A DNA stretch of 64,000 nt from Defluviitaleaceae bacterium (GTDB taxonomy: Bacteria; Bacillota; Clostridia; Lachnospirales; WQUN01), in assembly GCA_009780585.1 (NCBI GenBank), contig WQZS01000003.1:62001-126000 (forward strand). Direction: 5' to 3'. Under the pieces are notes generated by a model. The model did no database searches, was not told the DNA's origin, and saw only the letters and a program-made list of their open reading frames with translations. Shown one piece after another: positions 36,348 to 46,171 of the stretch (within the stretch, counting starts at the first letter, position 1; each line of letters starts with the position of its first letter). Position numbers and translations under genes: made by a program.

Positions 36348-36529
36348 GCTTGTACCTCCTCGACCTTGAGTAAGTACCCTATTTGACGTATCATCCCGCG
36401 GATCGCCGGATTGTCCTTTTGCGTAACGGCCGCGCCCAACTTACGCAAGCCCAGCGCCTGCACGGTAAGCCTATGCTTGGGTTTGCACCCAATGGGGGAG
36501 CGTACCAACGTTATCTTTAAATCAGCCAT
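36344..36529 (-). CDS. rpmD: 50S ribosomal protein L30
   Basis: A 61-aa protein ([36 protein letters not shown]). The ATG at 36529 overlaps the 3' end of rpsE by 8 nt; the GGAGGTG of its ribosome site lies inside rpsE. Overlaps on both sides suggest strict coupling rpsE-rpmD-rplO. Confidence 0.95.
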   Translation of the reverse strand: MADLKITLVRSPIGCKPKHRLTVQALGLRKLGAAVTQKDNPAIRGMIRQIGYLLKVEEVQA

Positions 36530-37037
36530 TATTACCCAGCACCTCCTCAACGGATTTGCCTCTCAAACGCGCCACTTCGGAGGGGGTCTTCATGCGCGCG
36601 AGCCCTTCCAGCGTGGCCTTCACCACGTTATGCTTGTTGTTTGAGCCGATGGATTTCGTCACGATGTTGCGGATACCCGCCAATTCCAACACCGCGCGCA
36701 TGGCACCGCCCGCGATAACGCCCGTACCTTCGGGGGCGGGGCGCATCATCACCTTCGCCGCGCCGAAATGGCCGAGGAGTTCGTGATAGAGGCTGGCGTT
36801 TTCATTGGTTTCCAGGAACATCATGTTCTTCTTCGCGTCTTCCTTGCCTTTGCGGATGGCTTCGGGGATTTCATTCGCCTTACCCAAGCCCGCGCCTACG
36901 TGACCGTTTTCGTCACCCACGATTACCAACGCGGCGAAGCGGAAGGTACGCCCGCCCTTAACCACTTTGGTTACGCGGTTGATGGCCACGACCCTGTCCT
37001 TTAAATCCAAGCTGTTTGCGTCTATTTTCGTTCTCAT
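36522..37037 (-). CDS. rpsE: 30S ribosomal protein S5
   Basis: A 171-aa protein with the double-stranded RNA-binding N-terminal domain ([20 protein letters not shown]) and the C-terminal domain ([20 protein letters not shown]). It acts in decoding accuracy. It begins 16 nt after rplR with AAGGAG upstream, and overlaps rpmD by 8 nt. Confidence 0.96.
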   Translation of the reverse strand: MRTKIDANSLDLKDRVVAINRVTKVVKGGRTFRFAALVIVGDENGHVGAGLGKANEIPEAIRKGKEDAKKNMMFLETNENASLYHELLGHFGAAKVMMRPAPEGTGVIAGGAMRAVLELAGIRNIVTKSIGSNNKHNVVKATLEGLARMKTPSEVARLRGKSVEEVLGNNG

Positions 37038-37053
37038 GCTTGTTCTCCTTCGC

Positions 37054-37428
37054 TTAAAACTTCAATCCGGCTTCGCGGGCGGCATCGGCCAGGGCCTTAA
37101 CCCTGCCGTGATACAGATAACCGGCGCGGTCAAAGACTACGGTATCAATGCCTTTTTCCAAAGCCTTTTTGGCCACTTGCAAGCCTACGGCTTTCGCGGC
37201 TTCGAGGTTTGACTTGGATTCGAGCTTCGCTTCCTTTACAAGCACCGCGTCCATGGTGGATGCGCTGGCCAGCGTATGGCCCGCCGTGTCGTCAATCACT
37301 TGCGCGTAGATATATTTATTGGATTTGAAGACGGACAAGCGGGGGCGCGCCGCGGTTCCCGATAAATAACGGCGCATTTTATGGTGACGTTTACGCCGCG
37401 CCGCGGCGCGTGAAGGTTTGTTGATCAT
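37054..37428 (-). CDS. rplR: 50S ribosomal protein L18
   Basis: A 124-aa 5S rRNA-binding protein ([60 protein letters not shown]). CAGGAGG lies 6 nt upstream. The 77-nt gap to rplF holds no visible feature. Confidence 0.96.
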   Translation of the reverse strand: MINKPSRAAARRKRHHKMRRYLSGTAARPRLSVFKSNKYIYAQVIDDTAGHTLASASTMDAVLVKEAKLESKSNLEAAKAVGLQVAKKALEKGIDTVVFDRAGYLYHGRVKALADAAREAGLKF

Positions 37429-37505
37429 GATTTCCTCCTGGCAATGAACGGAATTGATTGGGATCTAACCCGCAATTTCGTACATTTGTTTTTTTAACGT
37501 CAAAC

Positions 37506-38048
37506 CTACTTCTTGCCGGATTTACCGGCTTTGCGCCTGATGCGCTCTGTTTCATATTTGATACCCTTACCCTTAAAGGGTTCGGGGGGTCTTTTGAACC
37601 GAATGTTGGCGGCATATTGGCCGACCTTTTCCTTATCGATACCGGAAATAACGATCTTGTTGTTACCTTCTACCTCGGAGTTGACCCCGTCGGGGTCTTC
37701 CATCACGATGGGGTGGGAATAACCCAATGTCAGCGTCAACTTGTTTCCGGTTTTGGCGGCGCGGTAACCCGTCCCGTTAATTTCCAACTTCTTTACATAA
37801 CCCTGTGTAACACCGACCACCATGTTGTTAACAAGCGTCCGGGTAAGCCCGTGCAGGGCTTTGTTTCTTTTTAAATCGTTGGGGCGCGTTATCAAAAGCT
37901 GCCCTTCTTCTTGTGCGATGTTCATGTTTTCAGAAAGTTTACGCGTCAACGTTCCCTTAGGGCCGGTAACTTTTAAAAGGTTATCCTTGCTTAGCTCGAC
38001 TTTGACCCCTGCGGGAATAACGACGGGAAGTTTACCTATCCTTGACAT
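37506..38048 (-). CDS. rplF: 50S ribosomal protein L6
   Basis: A 180-aa two-domain protein near the factor-binding site (MSRIGKLPVVIPAGVKVELS, GYRAAKTGNKLTLTLGYSHP, PPEPFKGKGIKYETERIRRK). The ATG at 38048 is 6 nt after AGGAGGTG; the GTG of the longer frame lies inside that site. Confidence 0.96.
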   Translation of the reverse strand: MSRIGKLPVVIPAGVKVELSKDNLLKVTGPKGTLTRKLSENMNIAQEEGQLLITRPNDLKRNKALHGLTRTLVNNMVVGVTQGYVKKLEINGTGYRAAKTGNKLTLTLGYSHPIVMEDPDGVNSEVEGNNKIVISGIDKEKVGQYAANIRFKRPPEPFKGKGIKYETERIRRKAGKSGKK

Positions 38049-38078
38049 GGTCTGCACCTCCTTATTGTTGAATGAAAT

Positions 38079-38100
38079 TTCGCAAGCTTTTGTTGCGAAG
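38079..38100. other. Hairpin between rpsH and rplF
   Basis: TTCGCAA and TTGCGAA form a 7-bp stem in the 66-nt gap, next to two AAGCTT sites. It is a possible processing or regulatory hairpin. Confidence 0.35.
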
Positions 38101-38114
38101 CTTCTTACCTTAAA

Positions 38115-38513
38115 CTACCAAACGAATGCCAATACTTCCCCGCCGACACCTTGCTTACGGGCTTCGTGATCGGTCAAAACGCCCTTGTTGGTCGAAACAA
38201 TGGCACAACCCAGTCCGTTAAGCACCTTGGGTAAATCCTCACATCCGGCATACACACGAAGACCCGGCTTAGAGATGCGTTTGATCCCCGAAATAACTTT
38301 ATCGCTTTTGGTGCGGCCGTATTTGAGTGTGATGCGCATGGTTTTCTTTACGCCGTCTTGCAATATCTCATAGCCTTTGAGGTAGCCTTCGCGCACCAAA
38401 ATGTTGGCGATGTCAACTTTCATTTTGGACGAAGGCACTTCAACGGTGGTATGCCTGGCTGATGTTGCGTTACGGATTCTGGTGAGCATATCCGCGATAG
38501 GGTCAGATAACAT
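38115..38513 (-). CDS. rpsH: 30S ribosomal protein S8
   Basis: A 132-aa 16S rRNA-binding protein ([20 protein letters not shown], with the C-terminal [20 protein letters not shown] motif). In E. coli S8 represses the spc operon; no copy of its binding site is evident here. Gap of 23 nt from rpsZ. Confidence 0.96.
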   Translation of the reverse strand: MLSDPIADMLTRIRNATSARHTTVEVPSSKMKVDIANILVREGYLKGYEILQDGVKKTMRITLKYGRTKSDKVISGIKRISKPGLRVYAGCEDLPKVLNGLGCAIVSTNKGVLTDHEARKQGVGGEVLAFVW

Positions 38514-38536
38514 GGTTGCCCCTCCTTATTTTCGAT

Positions 38537-38722
38537 TTACCAGCTTGCCTTGCGCACACCGGGAATTTGCCCTTTGTAGGCCAATTCACGGAAGCAGATA
38601 CGGCAAATGCCGTACTTGCGCAAGGTTGCATGGGGGCGGCCGCAAATATTGCAACGGTTGTAAGCCCGTGTGGTGAACTTGGGTGGTTTCCTTGATTTTA
38701 ATACTAACGCTTTCTTTGCCAT
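38537..38722 (-). CDS. rpsZ: 30S ribosomal protein S14, zinc type
   Basis: A 61-aa S14 of the zinc-binding C+ type, with CNICGRPH and CRICFREL providing four cysteines. The ATG at 38722 ([20 protein letters not shown]) is preferred over an in-frame start 12 nt upstream. The zinc form here implies no zinc-starvation substitution at this locus. Confidence 0.95.
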   Translation of the reverse strand: MAKKALVLKSRKPPKFTTRAYNRCNICGRPHATLRKYGICRICFRELAYKGQIPGVRKASW

Positions 38723-38774
38723 GCTTACCTCCAATGCGTAACTCTAACCGCACCTGCGCGGGGAATTATCGCTG

Positions 38775-39317
38775 TTAGCTTCTAATGAAAGGCATACCGA
38801 ACAAGGCAAGCAATTCGCGCGCTTCCTCGTCCGTTTGGGCGGTAGTGACGAACACGACTTCCATACCGCGCAGCTTGTCGATTTTGTCAAAGGAAATTTC
38901 GGGGAAGATCAATTGTTCCTTGATCCCCAGGGTATAGTTACCGCGCCCGTCGAACGAATCGGGGCTTACGCCGCGGAAGTCGCGTACGCGCGGTATCGAA
39001 ACGTTGATCAAGCGATCCACGAAGCTGTACATCTTCGCGCCGCGCAGGGTTACCTTACAGCCCACGGGCATACCCGCGCGCAGCTTAAACGCGGAAATGG
39101 ATTTCTTCGCCTTGGTCACCACGGGCTTTTGTCCGGTGATGACGGACATATCGTTGGTGGCGTGTTCGATGACCTTGGCGTTTTCCTTCGCTTCACCCAG
39201 GCCCATGTTAACGACGACCTTTTCGATCCTGGGCACGGCCATCTTATTCTTATAACCGAACTTCTTCATCATGCCATCGATGACTTCGGTATTGTAATGC
39301 TCTTTTAATCGGCTCAT
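38775..39317 (-). CDS. rplE: 50S ribosomal protein L5
   Basis: A 180-aa 5S rRNA-binding protein of the central protuberance ([60 protein letters not shown]). Starts 15 nt after rplX. Confidence 0.96.
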   Translation of the reverse strand: MSRLKEHYNTEVIDGMMKKFGYKNKMAVPRIEKVVVNMGLGEAKENAKVIEHATNDMSVITGQKPVVTKAKKSISAFKLRAGMPVGCKVTLRGAKMYSFVDRLINVSIPRVRDFRGVSPDSFDGRGNYTLGIKEQLIFPEISFDKIDKLRGMEVVFVTTAQTDEEARELLALFGMPFIRS

Positions 39318-39332
39318 ATTTACCGTCCTCCG

Positions 39333-39701
39333 TTAATCGATGACTTCGCCGGTGGACTTGGCGATGCGTTGTTTCTTTACCACACGCTTGCCGTTTTCCT
39401 CGGTGACTTCAACTTTATAACCAATCCTTGTCGGCTTGTCTTTGTGCAGGTACATGACGTTGGAAGCGTGGATCGGTGCCTCACGGCGTGTAATGCCCCC
39501 GGTTTGGTTGGCACGGTTCGGCTTTTGGTGCTTGGTTTGCATGTTCAAGCCTTCCACGATCACCTTATCAAACGAACGGTCAACCTTGAGGATCTTGCCC
39601 GTACGCCCGATTTCCTTACCGGCGATAATCTTTACCATGTCGCCGCGCTTTAATTTGATTTTATGCTCGATTTTTGGGGTTGCCTTGTTGGGTCCGGGCA
39701 T
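39333..39701 (-). CDS. rplX: 50S ribosomal protein L24
   Basis: A 122-aa assembly-initiator protein with the KOW motif ([20 protein letters not shown]). It has about 10 extra N-terminal residues ([15 protein letters not shown]) and a lysine-rich C-terminal tail relative to the common 103-aa form. It starts 2 nt after rplN, with GGAGGTG upstream. Confidence 0.95.
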   Translation of the reverse strand: MPGPNKATPKIEHKIKLKRGDMVKIIAGKEIGRTGKILKVDRSFDKVIVEGLNMQTKHQKPNRANQTGGITRREAPIHASNVMYLHKDKPTRIGYKVEVTEENGKRVVKKQRIAKSTGEVID

Positions 39702-39703
39702 GG

Positions 39704-40072
39704 TTACAGCACCTCCGGCGCAAGCGAAATAATACGGGTGAACTGCTTTTCGCGCAGTTCACGCGCTACGGGGCCGAATATACGCGTGCCCCTCGGGGTT
39801 TTGTCTTCCTTAATAATCACGGCGGCATTTTCGTCGAAGCGGATGGACGAACCGTCGGAACGCTTCATCCCTTTAACCGTGCGTACGATGACGGCGCGAA
39901 CGACTTCGCCCTTTTTAACCACACCGCCGGGGTTGGCATCTTTTACCGAGCACACGATGATGTCGCCCACGTTACCGTAGCGCCTTTTGCTGCCGCCAAG
40001 TACGCGTATGCACATGAGTTCCTTCGCGCCGGAATTATCCGCGGCCGCCAGGCGGCTTTCTTGTTGGATCAT
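39704..40072 (-). CDS. rplN: 50S ribosomal protein L14
   Basis: A 122-aa beta-barrel protein at the subunit interface ([55 protein letters not shown]). 13 nt after rpsQ. Confidence 0.96.
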   Translation of the reverse strand: MIQQESRLAAADNSGAKELMCIRVLGGSKRRYGNVGDIIVCSVKDANPGGVVKKGEVVRAVIVRTVKGMKRSDGSSIRFDENAAVIIKEDKTPRGTRIFGPVARELREKQFTRIISLAPEVL

Positions 40073-40085
40073 GAGTGTTAACCTC

Positions 40086-40355
40086 CTACTTCGCCTTCTC
40101 GAGGACCGTGACCAAACGCCAGCGTTTTTCCTTGGAAAGGGGGCGCGTTTCCATCACACGTACCCTGTCGCCGATGCCGCATTCGTTCGCTTCGTCGTGC
40201 GCCTTTAGTTTATACGTACGCTTTACGATTTTGCCGATGACCGGATGTTTTACGCGGTTTTCTACGGCTACTACGATGGTTTTATCCATTTTATCCGAGA
40301 TTACGCGTCCGATACGGGTCTTGCGCAGGTTACGTTCGACTTTTACCGGTTCCAT
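40086..40355 (-). CDS. rpsQ: 30S ribosomal protein S17
   Basis: An 89-aa OB-fold 16S-binding protein ([60 protein letters not shown]). It starts 3 nt after rpmC. Confidence 0.96.
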   Translation of the reverse strand: MEPVKVERNLRKTRIGRVISDKMDKTIVVAVENRVKHPVIGKIVKRTYKLKAHDEANECGIGDRVRVMETRPLSKEKRWRLVTVLEKAK

Positions 40356-40358
40356 AAG

Positions 40359-40628
40359 TTACCTCCTGCCTTGACCCGACGCTAATCGGTTACGTTTTGG
40401 CTGTTTCTTTTTGGGTTTTTCGCCGTTTGCCCATTCGCGCTGGCTCATGACGGTGAGGATACGGGCGATGTTCTTACGCACTTCGGTGATGCGCGCGGTA
40501 TTGTCCAATTGGTTTGTGGCGTTTTGGAAGCGGAGGTTGAATAATTCCTTTTTCGTATTCACGAGTTCCGTTTGTAATTCATCCACGGTTTTATCGTTGA
40601 GCGTTTCCATGTATTTCGTCGATTTCAT
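40359..40628 (-). CDS. rpmC: 50S ribosomal protein L29
   Basis: An 89-aa helical protein at the peptide exit tunnel ([40 protein letters not shown]). L29 is usually 60-70 aa; the C-terminus carries a basic extension ([20 protein letters not shown]). The ATG at 40628 is spaced from GGAGG better than an in-frame GTG 9 nt upstream. Confidence 0.93.
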   Translation of the reverse strand: MKSTKYMETLNDKTVDELQTELVNTKKELFNLRFQNATNQLDNTARITEVRKNIARILTVMSQREWANGEKPKKKQPKRNRLASGQGRR

Positions 40629-40643
40629 TAACCTCACCCTCCT

Positions 40644-41108
40644 TTACGCGCCGGCCAAAGCGGCTTGGGCTTGTTCTTCGGCCTCTTGAGCCGCTTTTTG
40701 TTCCGCCTTGGAGACGATCTTACATTTTATGGGTAATTTATACGCGGCGAGCTTTAACGCCCTGCGGGAGATTTCCTCCTCCGCGCCCGCGATTTCGAAC
40801 ATGACGCGCCCCGGTTTAACCACGGCTACCCAATATTCGGGTGAACCCTTACCGGAACCCATACGTGTTTCCGCGGGTTTTTGCGTGACGGGCTTGTCGG
40901 GGAAGATTTTGATCCACACCTTACCGCCGCGCTTCATGGTACGGTTCATGACGATACGCGCCGCTTCGATTTGGTTTGCGGTGATCCAAGTGGGTTCCAT
41001 CGCTACCAGGCCGAACTCGCCGTACGTAATCGTATTACCGCGCAACGCCTTTCCGGTCATTCTGCCTCGGAACTGTTTGCGTCTTTTTACCCTTTTTGGC
41101 ATCAGCAT
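40644..41108 (-). CDS. rplP: 50S ribosomal protein L16
   Basis: A 154-aa protein ([60 protein letters not shown]). The C-terminal glutamine/alanine-rich tail ([20 protein letters not shown]) is longer than usual. The first 74 nt overlap the end of rpsC in another frame, including the whole ribosome-site region. Confidence 0.95.
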   Translation of the reverse strand: MLMPKRVKRRKQFRGRMTGKALRGNTITYGEFGLVAMEPTWITANQIEAARIVMNRTMKRGGKVWIKIFPDKPVTQKPAETRMGSGKGSPEYWVAVVKPGRVMFEIAGAEEEISRRALKLAAYKLPIKCKIVSKAEQKAAQEAEEQAQAALAGA

Positions 41109-41769
41109 ATTCGCTTGCTCCTTCCCTTCTCCCGCGGGCTTGACCCGGGAGGACTTCGCCCTTGTAGATCCACACCTTCACACCCAACTTACCGTAGGTG
41201 GTTTTGGCTTCGGCGAAGCCGTAGTCTATTTCCGCGCGCAGCGTTTGCAGCGGTATGGTTCCTTCATGGTAGTGCTCCGTACGCGCGATGTCCGCGCCGC
41301 CCAAACGGCCCGATACACCCGTTTTGATTCCCTTCGCGCCCATCTTCATCGTGCGGGTCATGGCTTGCTTCATGGCTCTGCGGAAAGTTACGCGGTTTTC
41401 CAAATCCTTCGCGATCGTTTCCGCCACCAGTTGCGCGTTGAGTTCGGGGCGTTTGATTTCCTGTATGGCTACGTCGGCCTTTTGGTCGGTCATTTTTTGG
41501 ATTTCGGCGGTCAAATCCGCGATGGCTTGGCCGCTCCTGCCGATGATCACGCCCGGCGACGCCGTGTGTATCGTTACCTTTATATTGCTGGTGGTACGCT
41601 TGATTTCGATGCGGGAAATCTTGGCCGCGAAGAGCTTATCCTTGATATATTTGCGGAGCTTGTGGTCTTCCAGCAGGAACTTGGCGAAATCCTTTTCCGC
41701 GTACCATACGGAGTCCCATTCCTTGTTGATGCCCAATCGCAAGCCGTGGGGGTTAACTTTTTGGCCCAT
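41035..41769 (-). CDS. rpsC: 30S ribosomal protein S3
   Basis: A 244-aa mRNA-entry protein with KH domain ([20 protein letters not shown]) and C-terminal domain ([20 protein letters not shown]-like segment, then [19 protein letters not shown]). The final about 24 residues ([20 protein letters not shown]) are read from DNA that also encodes the start of rplP, an overlap of 74 nt, far more than the usual few bases. Confidence 0.95.
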   Translation of the reverse strand: MGQKVNPHGLRLGINKEWDSVWYAEKDFAKFLLEDHKLRKYIKDKLFAAKISRIEIKRTTSNIKVTIHTASPGVIIGRSGQAIADLTAEIQKMTDQKADVAIQEIKRPELNAQLVAETIAKDLENRVTFRRAMKQAMTRTMKMGAKGIKTGVSGRLGGADIARTEHYHEGTIPLQTLRAEIDYGFAEAKTTYGKLGVKVWIYKGEVLPGQARGRREGASEYADAKKGKKTQTVPRQNDRKGVAR

Positions 41770-41770
41770 A

Positions 41771-42163
41771 TCAGCTCTCCTTCTTCTCGTTGAGGATGAT
41801 GGTTATATGGCTTGTTTTTTTATTGATGCGGTAAGCGCGGCCCTTGGCCCGGGGTTGGATACGCTTCATGGTCGGGCCTTGGTTGGCGATCACTTCTTCA
41901 ACGAACAATTCGTCGGGGTCGAGGGAATGGTTTTCCTGCGCGTTCGCGATCGCCGATTTGAGCACCTTACCCGCCAAGTACGCGCCGAAGCGCGGGTTAT
42001 ACTTAAGGATGGCTTCGGCAACCGTTACGGGCTTACCCTTAATCTGCTCCAATACGATGCGCGCCTTGGTGTCGGAAATGCGGGCGAACATATGGTGCGC
42101 GTGCGGGCGCTTTTCGCGGTTTTCCTTATTACGTTCTTGCTTGAATTGGCTGCGTGATGGCAT
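41771..42163 (-). CDS. rplV: 50S ribosomal protein L22
   Basis: A 130-aa protein whose extended hairpin lines the exit tunnel ([40 protein letters not shown]). AGGAGG lies 7 nt upstream; only 1 nt separates it from rpsC. Confidence 0.96.
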   Translation of the reverse strand: MPSRSQFKQERNKENREKRPHAHHMFARISDTKARIVLEQIKGKPVTVAEAILKYNPRFGAYLAGKVLKSAIANAQENHSLDPDELFVEEVIANQGPTMKRIQPRAKGRAYRINKKTSHITIILNEKKES

Positions 42164-42174
42164 GTTTGGCCTCC

Positions 42175-42459
42175 TTATTTAACGCGGGAGCGTTTCTCCG
42201 CGTCCTTACCGTGTCCGCGGTAGGTGCGGGTAGCCGCAAACTCGCCCAGCTTATGACCGACCATATCCTCCGTGATGTATACGGGTACATGCTTGCGCCC
42301 GTCATGCACAGCGATGGTCAATCCGATCATTTCGGGGAAAATCGTCGAGCGGCGCGACCAAGTCTTGATGACGGACTTGTTGGAGACATTGGCCATGGCT
42401 TCGACTTTCTTTAACAGGTGGGCGTCTGCGAACGGCCCTTTCTTCAATGAACGACCCAT
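42175..42459 (-). CDS. rpsS: 30S ribosomal protein S19
   Basis: A 94-aa head protein ([60 protein letters not shown]). 11-nt gaps on both sides. Confidence 0.96.
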   Translation of the reverse strand: MGRSLKKGPFADAHLLKKVEAMANVSNKSVIKTWSRRSTIFPEMIGLTIAVHDGRKHVPVYITEDMVGHKLGEFAATRTYRGHGKDAEKRSRVK

Positions 42460-42470
42460 GCGAGCCTCCC

Positions 42471-43304
42471 TTATTTCTTACCGCGTTTGCGGACAATATA
42501 TTTGTTGGTTTGCTTGTTCTTCTTACGGGTTTTGTAACCCAGCGCGGGCTTGCCCCAAGGTGTTGAGGGTGACGGCCGCCCGATGGGGGCGCGTCCTTCG
42601 CCGCCGCCATGGGGGTGGTCGTTGGGGTTCATGACCGAGCCGCGTACGGTGGGGCGGATGCCCATGTGACGCTTCTTACCGGCTTTACCGATGTTGATCA
42701 GTTCATGGTCGAGGTTTCCGATTTGGCCGACGGTTGCGCGGCAATTGACGGGAACCAAGCGCATTTCACCCGAAGGGAGACGCACGGTTGCGTACCTTTC
42801 GTCCTTCGCCATTAATTGCGCCACGTTACCCGCGGAACGAACCAATTGGCCGCCGCGTCCCAGCTTCATTTCGATATTATGGATTTCCGTACCTACGGGG
42901 ATGGATTTCATGGGAAGCGCGTTCCCTACGCGTACCTCCGCTTCCGTGCCGCTCATCAGGCTGTCGCCGATTTTTAAGCCGTTGGGGGATAGGATGTAAC
43001 GCTTTTCGCCGTCGGCGTAGAAAAGGAGCGCGATATTGGCGGTACGGTTAGGGTCATATTCGATAGCGGCAACCTTCGCGGGTACGCCGTCTTTATTACG
43101 CTTAAAATCGATGACGCGGTATTTGATCTTCGCCCCGCCGCCCCTGTGGCGCACGGTGATTTTGCCCTGGTCGTTACGCCCGGAATACTTCTTCAAGTGA
43201 ACGGTCAAGGACTTTTCCGGCGCGGACTTGGTAATCTCCGCAAAGTCGGAAACGGTCATCTGCCGTTGGGAGGGGGTGATGGGTCTGTATCGTTTTACGC
43301 CCAT
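42471..43304 (-). CDS. rplB: 50S ribosomal protein L2
   Basis: A 277-aa protein next to the peptidyl transferase centre ([20 protein letters not shown], and the conserved [20 protein letters not shown] containing the essential histidine). The C-terminus is basic ([20 protein letters not shown]). Gap of 71 nt from rplW. Confidence 0.97.
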   Translation of the reverse strand: MGVKRYRPITPSQRQMTVSDFAEITKSAPEKSLTVHLKKYSGRNDQGKITVRHRGGGAKIKYRVIDFKRNKDGVPAKVAAIEYDPNRTANIALLFYADGEKRYILSPNGLKIGDSLMSGTEAEVRVGNALPMKSIPVGTEIHNIEMKLGRGGQLVRSAGNVAQLMAKDERYATVRLPSGEMRLVPVNCRATVGQIGNLDHELINIGKAGKKRHMGIRPTVRGSVMNPNDHPHGGGEGRAPIGRPSPSTPWGKPALGYKTRKKNKQTNKYIVRKRGKK

Positions 43305-43375
43305 ATTACATTCTCCTTACTTCGTATCTGACTTCCATTTATTTCTTGTTGATAATGTCAAACCTTTTTTATCGC

Positions 43376-43708
43376 TTACATGCCTTGGAATACTTCGATT
43401 TCCTTACTGCCCGGCGCGAGGGTGACGATGGCTTTTTTACGCTTCGTTGTAGAACCCGCGGCAAAGCCCCTGCGTTGACGCTTTTTGGGGTGGCAGTTCA
43501 TGGTATTGACGGAGGCTACCTTCGTACCCGAAAAGAGCCTTTCCACGGCGTCCTTCACCTGCGTTTTGGTCGCTTCGGGGTGTACGTAGAAGGAATACGC
43601 GGGGGCGTTCCCCTGATCCTTCGCGTCCGAACCCGCTTCCATAAAACGCATGGATTTTTCCGTCATGAGCGGCTTGAGCAGTACGTCGTAATATTCAAGT
43701 TTGGCCAT
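43376..43708 (-). CDS. rplW: 50S ribosomal protein L23
   Basis: A 110-aa exit-tunnel protein that docks trigger factor and SRP (EYYDVLLKPLMTEKSMRFME, YSFYVHPEATKTQVKDAVER). It has a short insertion after the first helix (AGSDAKDQGNAPA). Its ATG overlaps the rplD stop by 1 nt (TAATG). Confidence 0.95.
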   Translation of the reverse strand: MAKLEYYDVLLKPLMTEKSMRFMEAGSDAKDQGNAPAYSFYVHPEATKTQVKDAVERLFSGTKVASVNTMNCHPKKRQRRGFAAGSTTKRKKAIVTLAPGSKEIEVFQGM

Positions 43709-44328
43709 TATGCGTACACCTCCTGCATTTCCAAAGCGGCTTCCTTGGTTACGACGAGGCTGTCATAACGCAGGATGTCGTAGACATTAATCGTATTCGT
43801 TCCGGCGGTCTTGATGCCGGGGATGTTACGCGCGGATAAGATGACGTTCGTATTGGAACCGGTTAAGACGAACAACGCGTCGGGGGTGTTCAGTTTTTCG
43901 CAAACGGTCGCGACCGCTTTCGTCTTGATTTCCGGCAGGTCGAAGCTGTCCAGCACCACGAGCTTGTCCCGTTTTACCTTGTCGGTTAACACGGACTTAA
44001 GCGCGAGGCGCTTTTGCTTCTTATTTAATTTTATCGAAAAATCCCTCGGTTTGGGGGCGAATACCACGCCGCCGCCCGTCCATTGTGGTGAGCGGATGGA
44101 GCCCTGGCGCGCGCGTCCCGTACCTTTTTGACGCCACGGCTTGCGGCCGCCGCCCCGTACTTCGGCGCGGGTCTTGGATGATTTATTGCCTTGCCTGCGG
44201 TTGGCGAGGTACTGCACCACGGCCATATGCACGGCATGTTCATTCACATCTATCCCGAAAAGGGCGTCGTTGAGTTCCATTGAACCGACGGTTTCGCCGT
44301 TGATATTTTTTACGGGTACTGTTGCCAT
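43708..44328 (-). CDS. rplD: 50S ribosomal protein L4
   Basis: A 206-aa protein with an extended loop into the exit tunnel ([40 protein letters not shown]). In E. coli L4 represses the S10 operon; no equivalent leader hairpin is obvious here. 27 nt after rplC. Confidence 0.96.
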   Translation of the reverse strand: MATVPVKNINGETVGSMELNDALFGIDVNEHAVHMAVVQYLANRRQGNKSSKTRAEVRGGGRKPWRQKGTGRARQGSIRSPQWTGGGVVFAPKPRDFSIKLNKKQKRLALKSVLTDKVKRDKLVVLDSFDLPEIKTKAVATVCEKLNTPDALFVLTGSNTNVILSARNIPGIKTAGTNTINVYDILRYDSLVVTKEAALEMQEVYA

Positions 44329-44355
44329 AACTGCAACTCCTTTACGTTACGCTTC

Positions 44356-44994
44356 TTACTGCTTAACCGTGCTCTTTACCGTTACCAGCGCACCCTTGAC
44401 ACCGGGGATCGCGCCCTTGACCAACAGGAGGTTCTTTTCGCCGTCGGCACGGATGACTTCCAGGTTTTGCACCGTGATATTTCTTGCGCCCATGTGGCCG
44501 GGGAGCTTCCTCCCTTTACGGACTTTACCGGGGGTGGTGCCGGCAGCTAACGCACCGGGGCCGCGGTGGTATTTGGAACCGTGGGTCAGGGGGCCGCGGG
44601 TTTGACCGTGGCGTTTGATCGAGCCTTGGAAGCCCTTGCCCTTTGATATGCTTGAGATATCCACGGCATCACCCGCGGCAAAAAAATCGGCTTTGATTTC
44701 CGTACCCACTTCGAAGGCGTCGCAATCGTCGAGTTTAAGTTCGCGCAGTACCTTCCTGGGGGCGGTATTCACACCCACACGCGCTTCGAAATGGCCGCGC
44801 CGGGGTTTGTTGGTTTGCTTGACTTTCACGTCGCCGAAGCCTACCTGTAAAGCGGCGTAGCCGTCCTTTTCGGCGGTTTTCCTCTGCACGACGAGGCAGG
44901 GACCCGCTTCCAAAACGGTTACGGGGATGACCGTGCCGTCTTCGGAAAAGATTTGGGTCATGCCCAATTTTTTCGCGAGAATCGCTTTCTTCAT
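44356..44994 (-). CDS. rplC: 50S ribosomal protein L3
   Basis: A 212-aa early assembly protein ([60 protein letters not shown]). The ATG at 44994 is 6 nt from AGGTGG; an in-frame GTG 9 nt upstream lies in that site. 61 nt after rpsJ. Confidence 0.96.
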   Translation of the reverse strand: MKKAILAKKLGMTQIFSEDGTVIPVTVLEAGPCLVVQRKTAEKDGYAALQVGFGDVKVKQTNKPRRGHFEARVGVNTAPRKVLRELKLDDCDAFEVGTEIKADFFAAGDAVDISSISKGKGFQGSIKRHGQTRGPLTHGSKYHRGPGALAAGTTPGKVRKGRKLPGHMGARNITVQNLEVIRADGEKNLLLVKGAIPGVKGALVTVKSTVKQ

Positions 44995-45055
44995 ATTTAC
45001 CACCTGCTATAATCAAAAATTTATATTGCCGGTCAATTCTTTTCCGATATTTTTA

Positions 45056-45367
45056 TCAAGTGACTTTTACGGAAATGCTGACGCCGTCGGGTAAATCCAA
45101 GCGCGTTAAGGCGTCCACGGTTTTTTGCGTGGGCATAAGGATGTCGATGAGGCGCTTGTGCGTACGCATTTCGAATTGTTCGCGGGAATCCTTGTACTTG
45201 TGAACCGCGCGGAGAACCGTTACGACTTCCTTGCGGGTGGGGAGGGGGATGGGGCCGGAGATGGCCGCGCCCGTGCGTTTGGCGGTCTCTATGATTTGAG
45301 CCACGGATTGGTCTATCAGCTTGTGGTCATAGGCCTTTAGGTTGATACGGATCTTGTTACTGAGCAT
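45056..45367 (-). CDS. rpsJ: 30S ribosomal protein S10
   Basis: A 103-aa protein, first gene of the run ([60 protein letters not shown]). It also acts with NusB in antitermination. ACGGAGG lies 6 nt upstream; the promoter at 45476-45504 gives a leader of about 100 nt. Confidence 0.96.
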   Translation of the reverse strand: MLSNKIRINLKAYDHKLIDQSVAQIIETAKRTGAAISGPIPLPTRKEVVTVLRAVHKYKDSREQFEMRTHKRLIDILMPTQKTVDALTRLDLPDGVSISVKVT

Positions 45368-45475
45368 GGAAAACCTCCGTTTAACATACTGGGAACGAAT
45401 GTAATGGTCCTTCTACACGCGACCGGGTGTGTCGCGAACCGCGGCATGATCTTGCGTTTCGGCCGACAAGGAGGC

Positions 45476-45504
45476 AGTCTACAGCATATTCCAGGTAAAT
45501 GCAA
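45476..45504 (-). promoter_or_regulatory. Promoter of the ribosomal protein operon
   Basis: On the minus strand TTGCAT, 17 nt, TAGACT with TG two bases before the -10 (extended -10). It is the only good promoter I see for the run from rpsJ to rplQ. The rest of the 254-bp gap to the PilZ gene shows no other feature. Confidence 0.65.
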
Positions 45505-45621
45505 CACTTTTTTCAAAAATATTTTTTTCTGCGCATTTCGATTCATTTATCGAAAATATATCAACCGAAAAGTATTGAAATCATACGCCCTGTGTTATAC
45601 CCTATCAGCGGTGATTATACA

Positions 45622-46170
45622 ATGCCAAAGGGCGACTATACGGGTTGTGACGTTTTACTGTACAACGACAAGGGCGATTACTTAAATCGGTGCGAGGCTT
45701 CCCATTTCGACAAACGCACATATCAATTGCGTTTGCGCGGCGGCGTACCCTTGTCGTTGGCCGCGGATGACATCTGTTCATTATTGATTTTAACCGAACC
45801 CTCCCCGAGGGAATATAAAGGACGCGTATTGACCGAAAGCTCGGAACGCGTCCTTGTTTTGTTCCGCGGGAAGGAAAAGGAAAGCCGCCGCGTGGGCCGC
45901 TATAAAGTTAACTTTACCGCGCAAATCATTTCGCTGATACGCGAAGGCGAAAAATACGACTTACATACGCCTACCGGGGTACGGGTCGTCAACATCAGCC
46001 GGAGCGGTATGCGTTTGCGCGCGCAGACGAACTCCCTGCGCGAAAAGGATCGGATTAATTTGAAGGTGGATATAGACGGGACCGAAAAGCATTTGACGGC
46101 CGCGGTGGTCAACCTGTTGGATAGGGACGACGAATTTTCCGAATACGGCTGCGCGTTGGTCGGGGTATAA
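45622..46170 (+). CDS. PilZ domain protein (c-di-GMP receptor)
   Basis: A 182-aa protein. Residues about 1-85 form a small beta-rich N-terminal domain like that of YcgR-type proteins; residues 88-180 are a PilZ domain with both c-di-GMP-binding motifs: R-x-x-x-R (R89 to R93 in SRRVGRYKV) and N-x-S-x-x-G (NISRSG, 124-129). YcgR-like proteins bind MotA or FliG surfaces in flagellated bacteria, which is relevant to the MotA/FliG-like proteins in this window. Frames open upstream lack a ribosome site. It is followed after 1 nt by an HD-GYP gene, so sensor and phosphodiesterase are cotranscribed. Confidence 0.85.
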   Translation: MPKGDYTGCDVLLYNDKGDYLNRCEASHFDKRTYQLRLRGGVPLSLAADDICSLLILTEPSPREYKGRVLTESSERVLVLFRGKEKESRRVGRYKVNFTAQIISLIREGEKYDLHTPTGVRVVNISRSGMRLRAQTNSLREKDRINLKVDIDGTEKHLTAAVVNLLDRDDEFSEYGCALVGV

Positions 46171-46171
46171 T

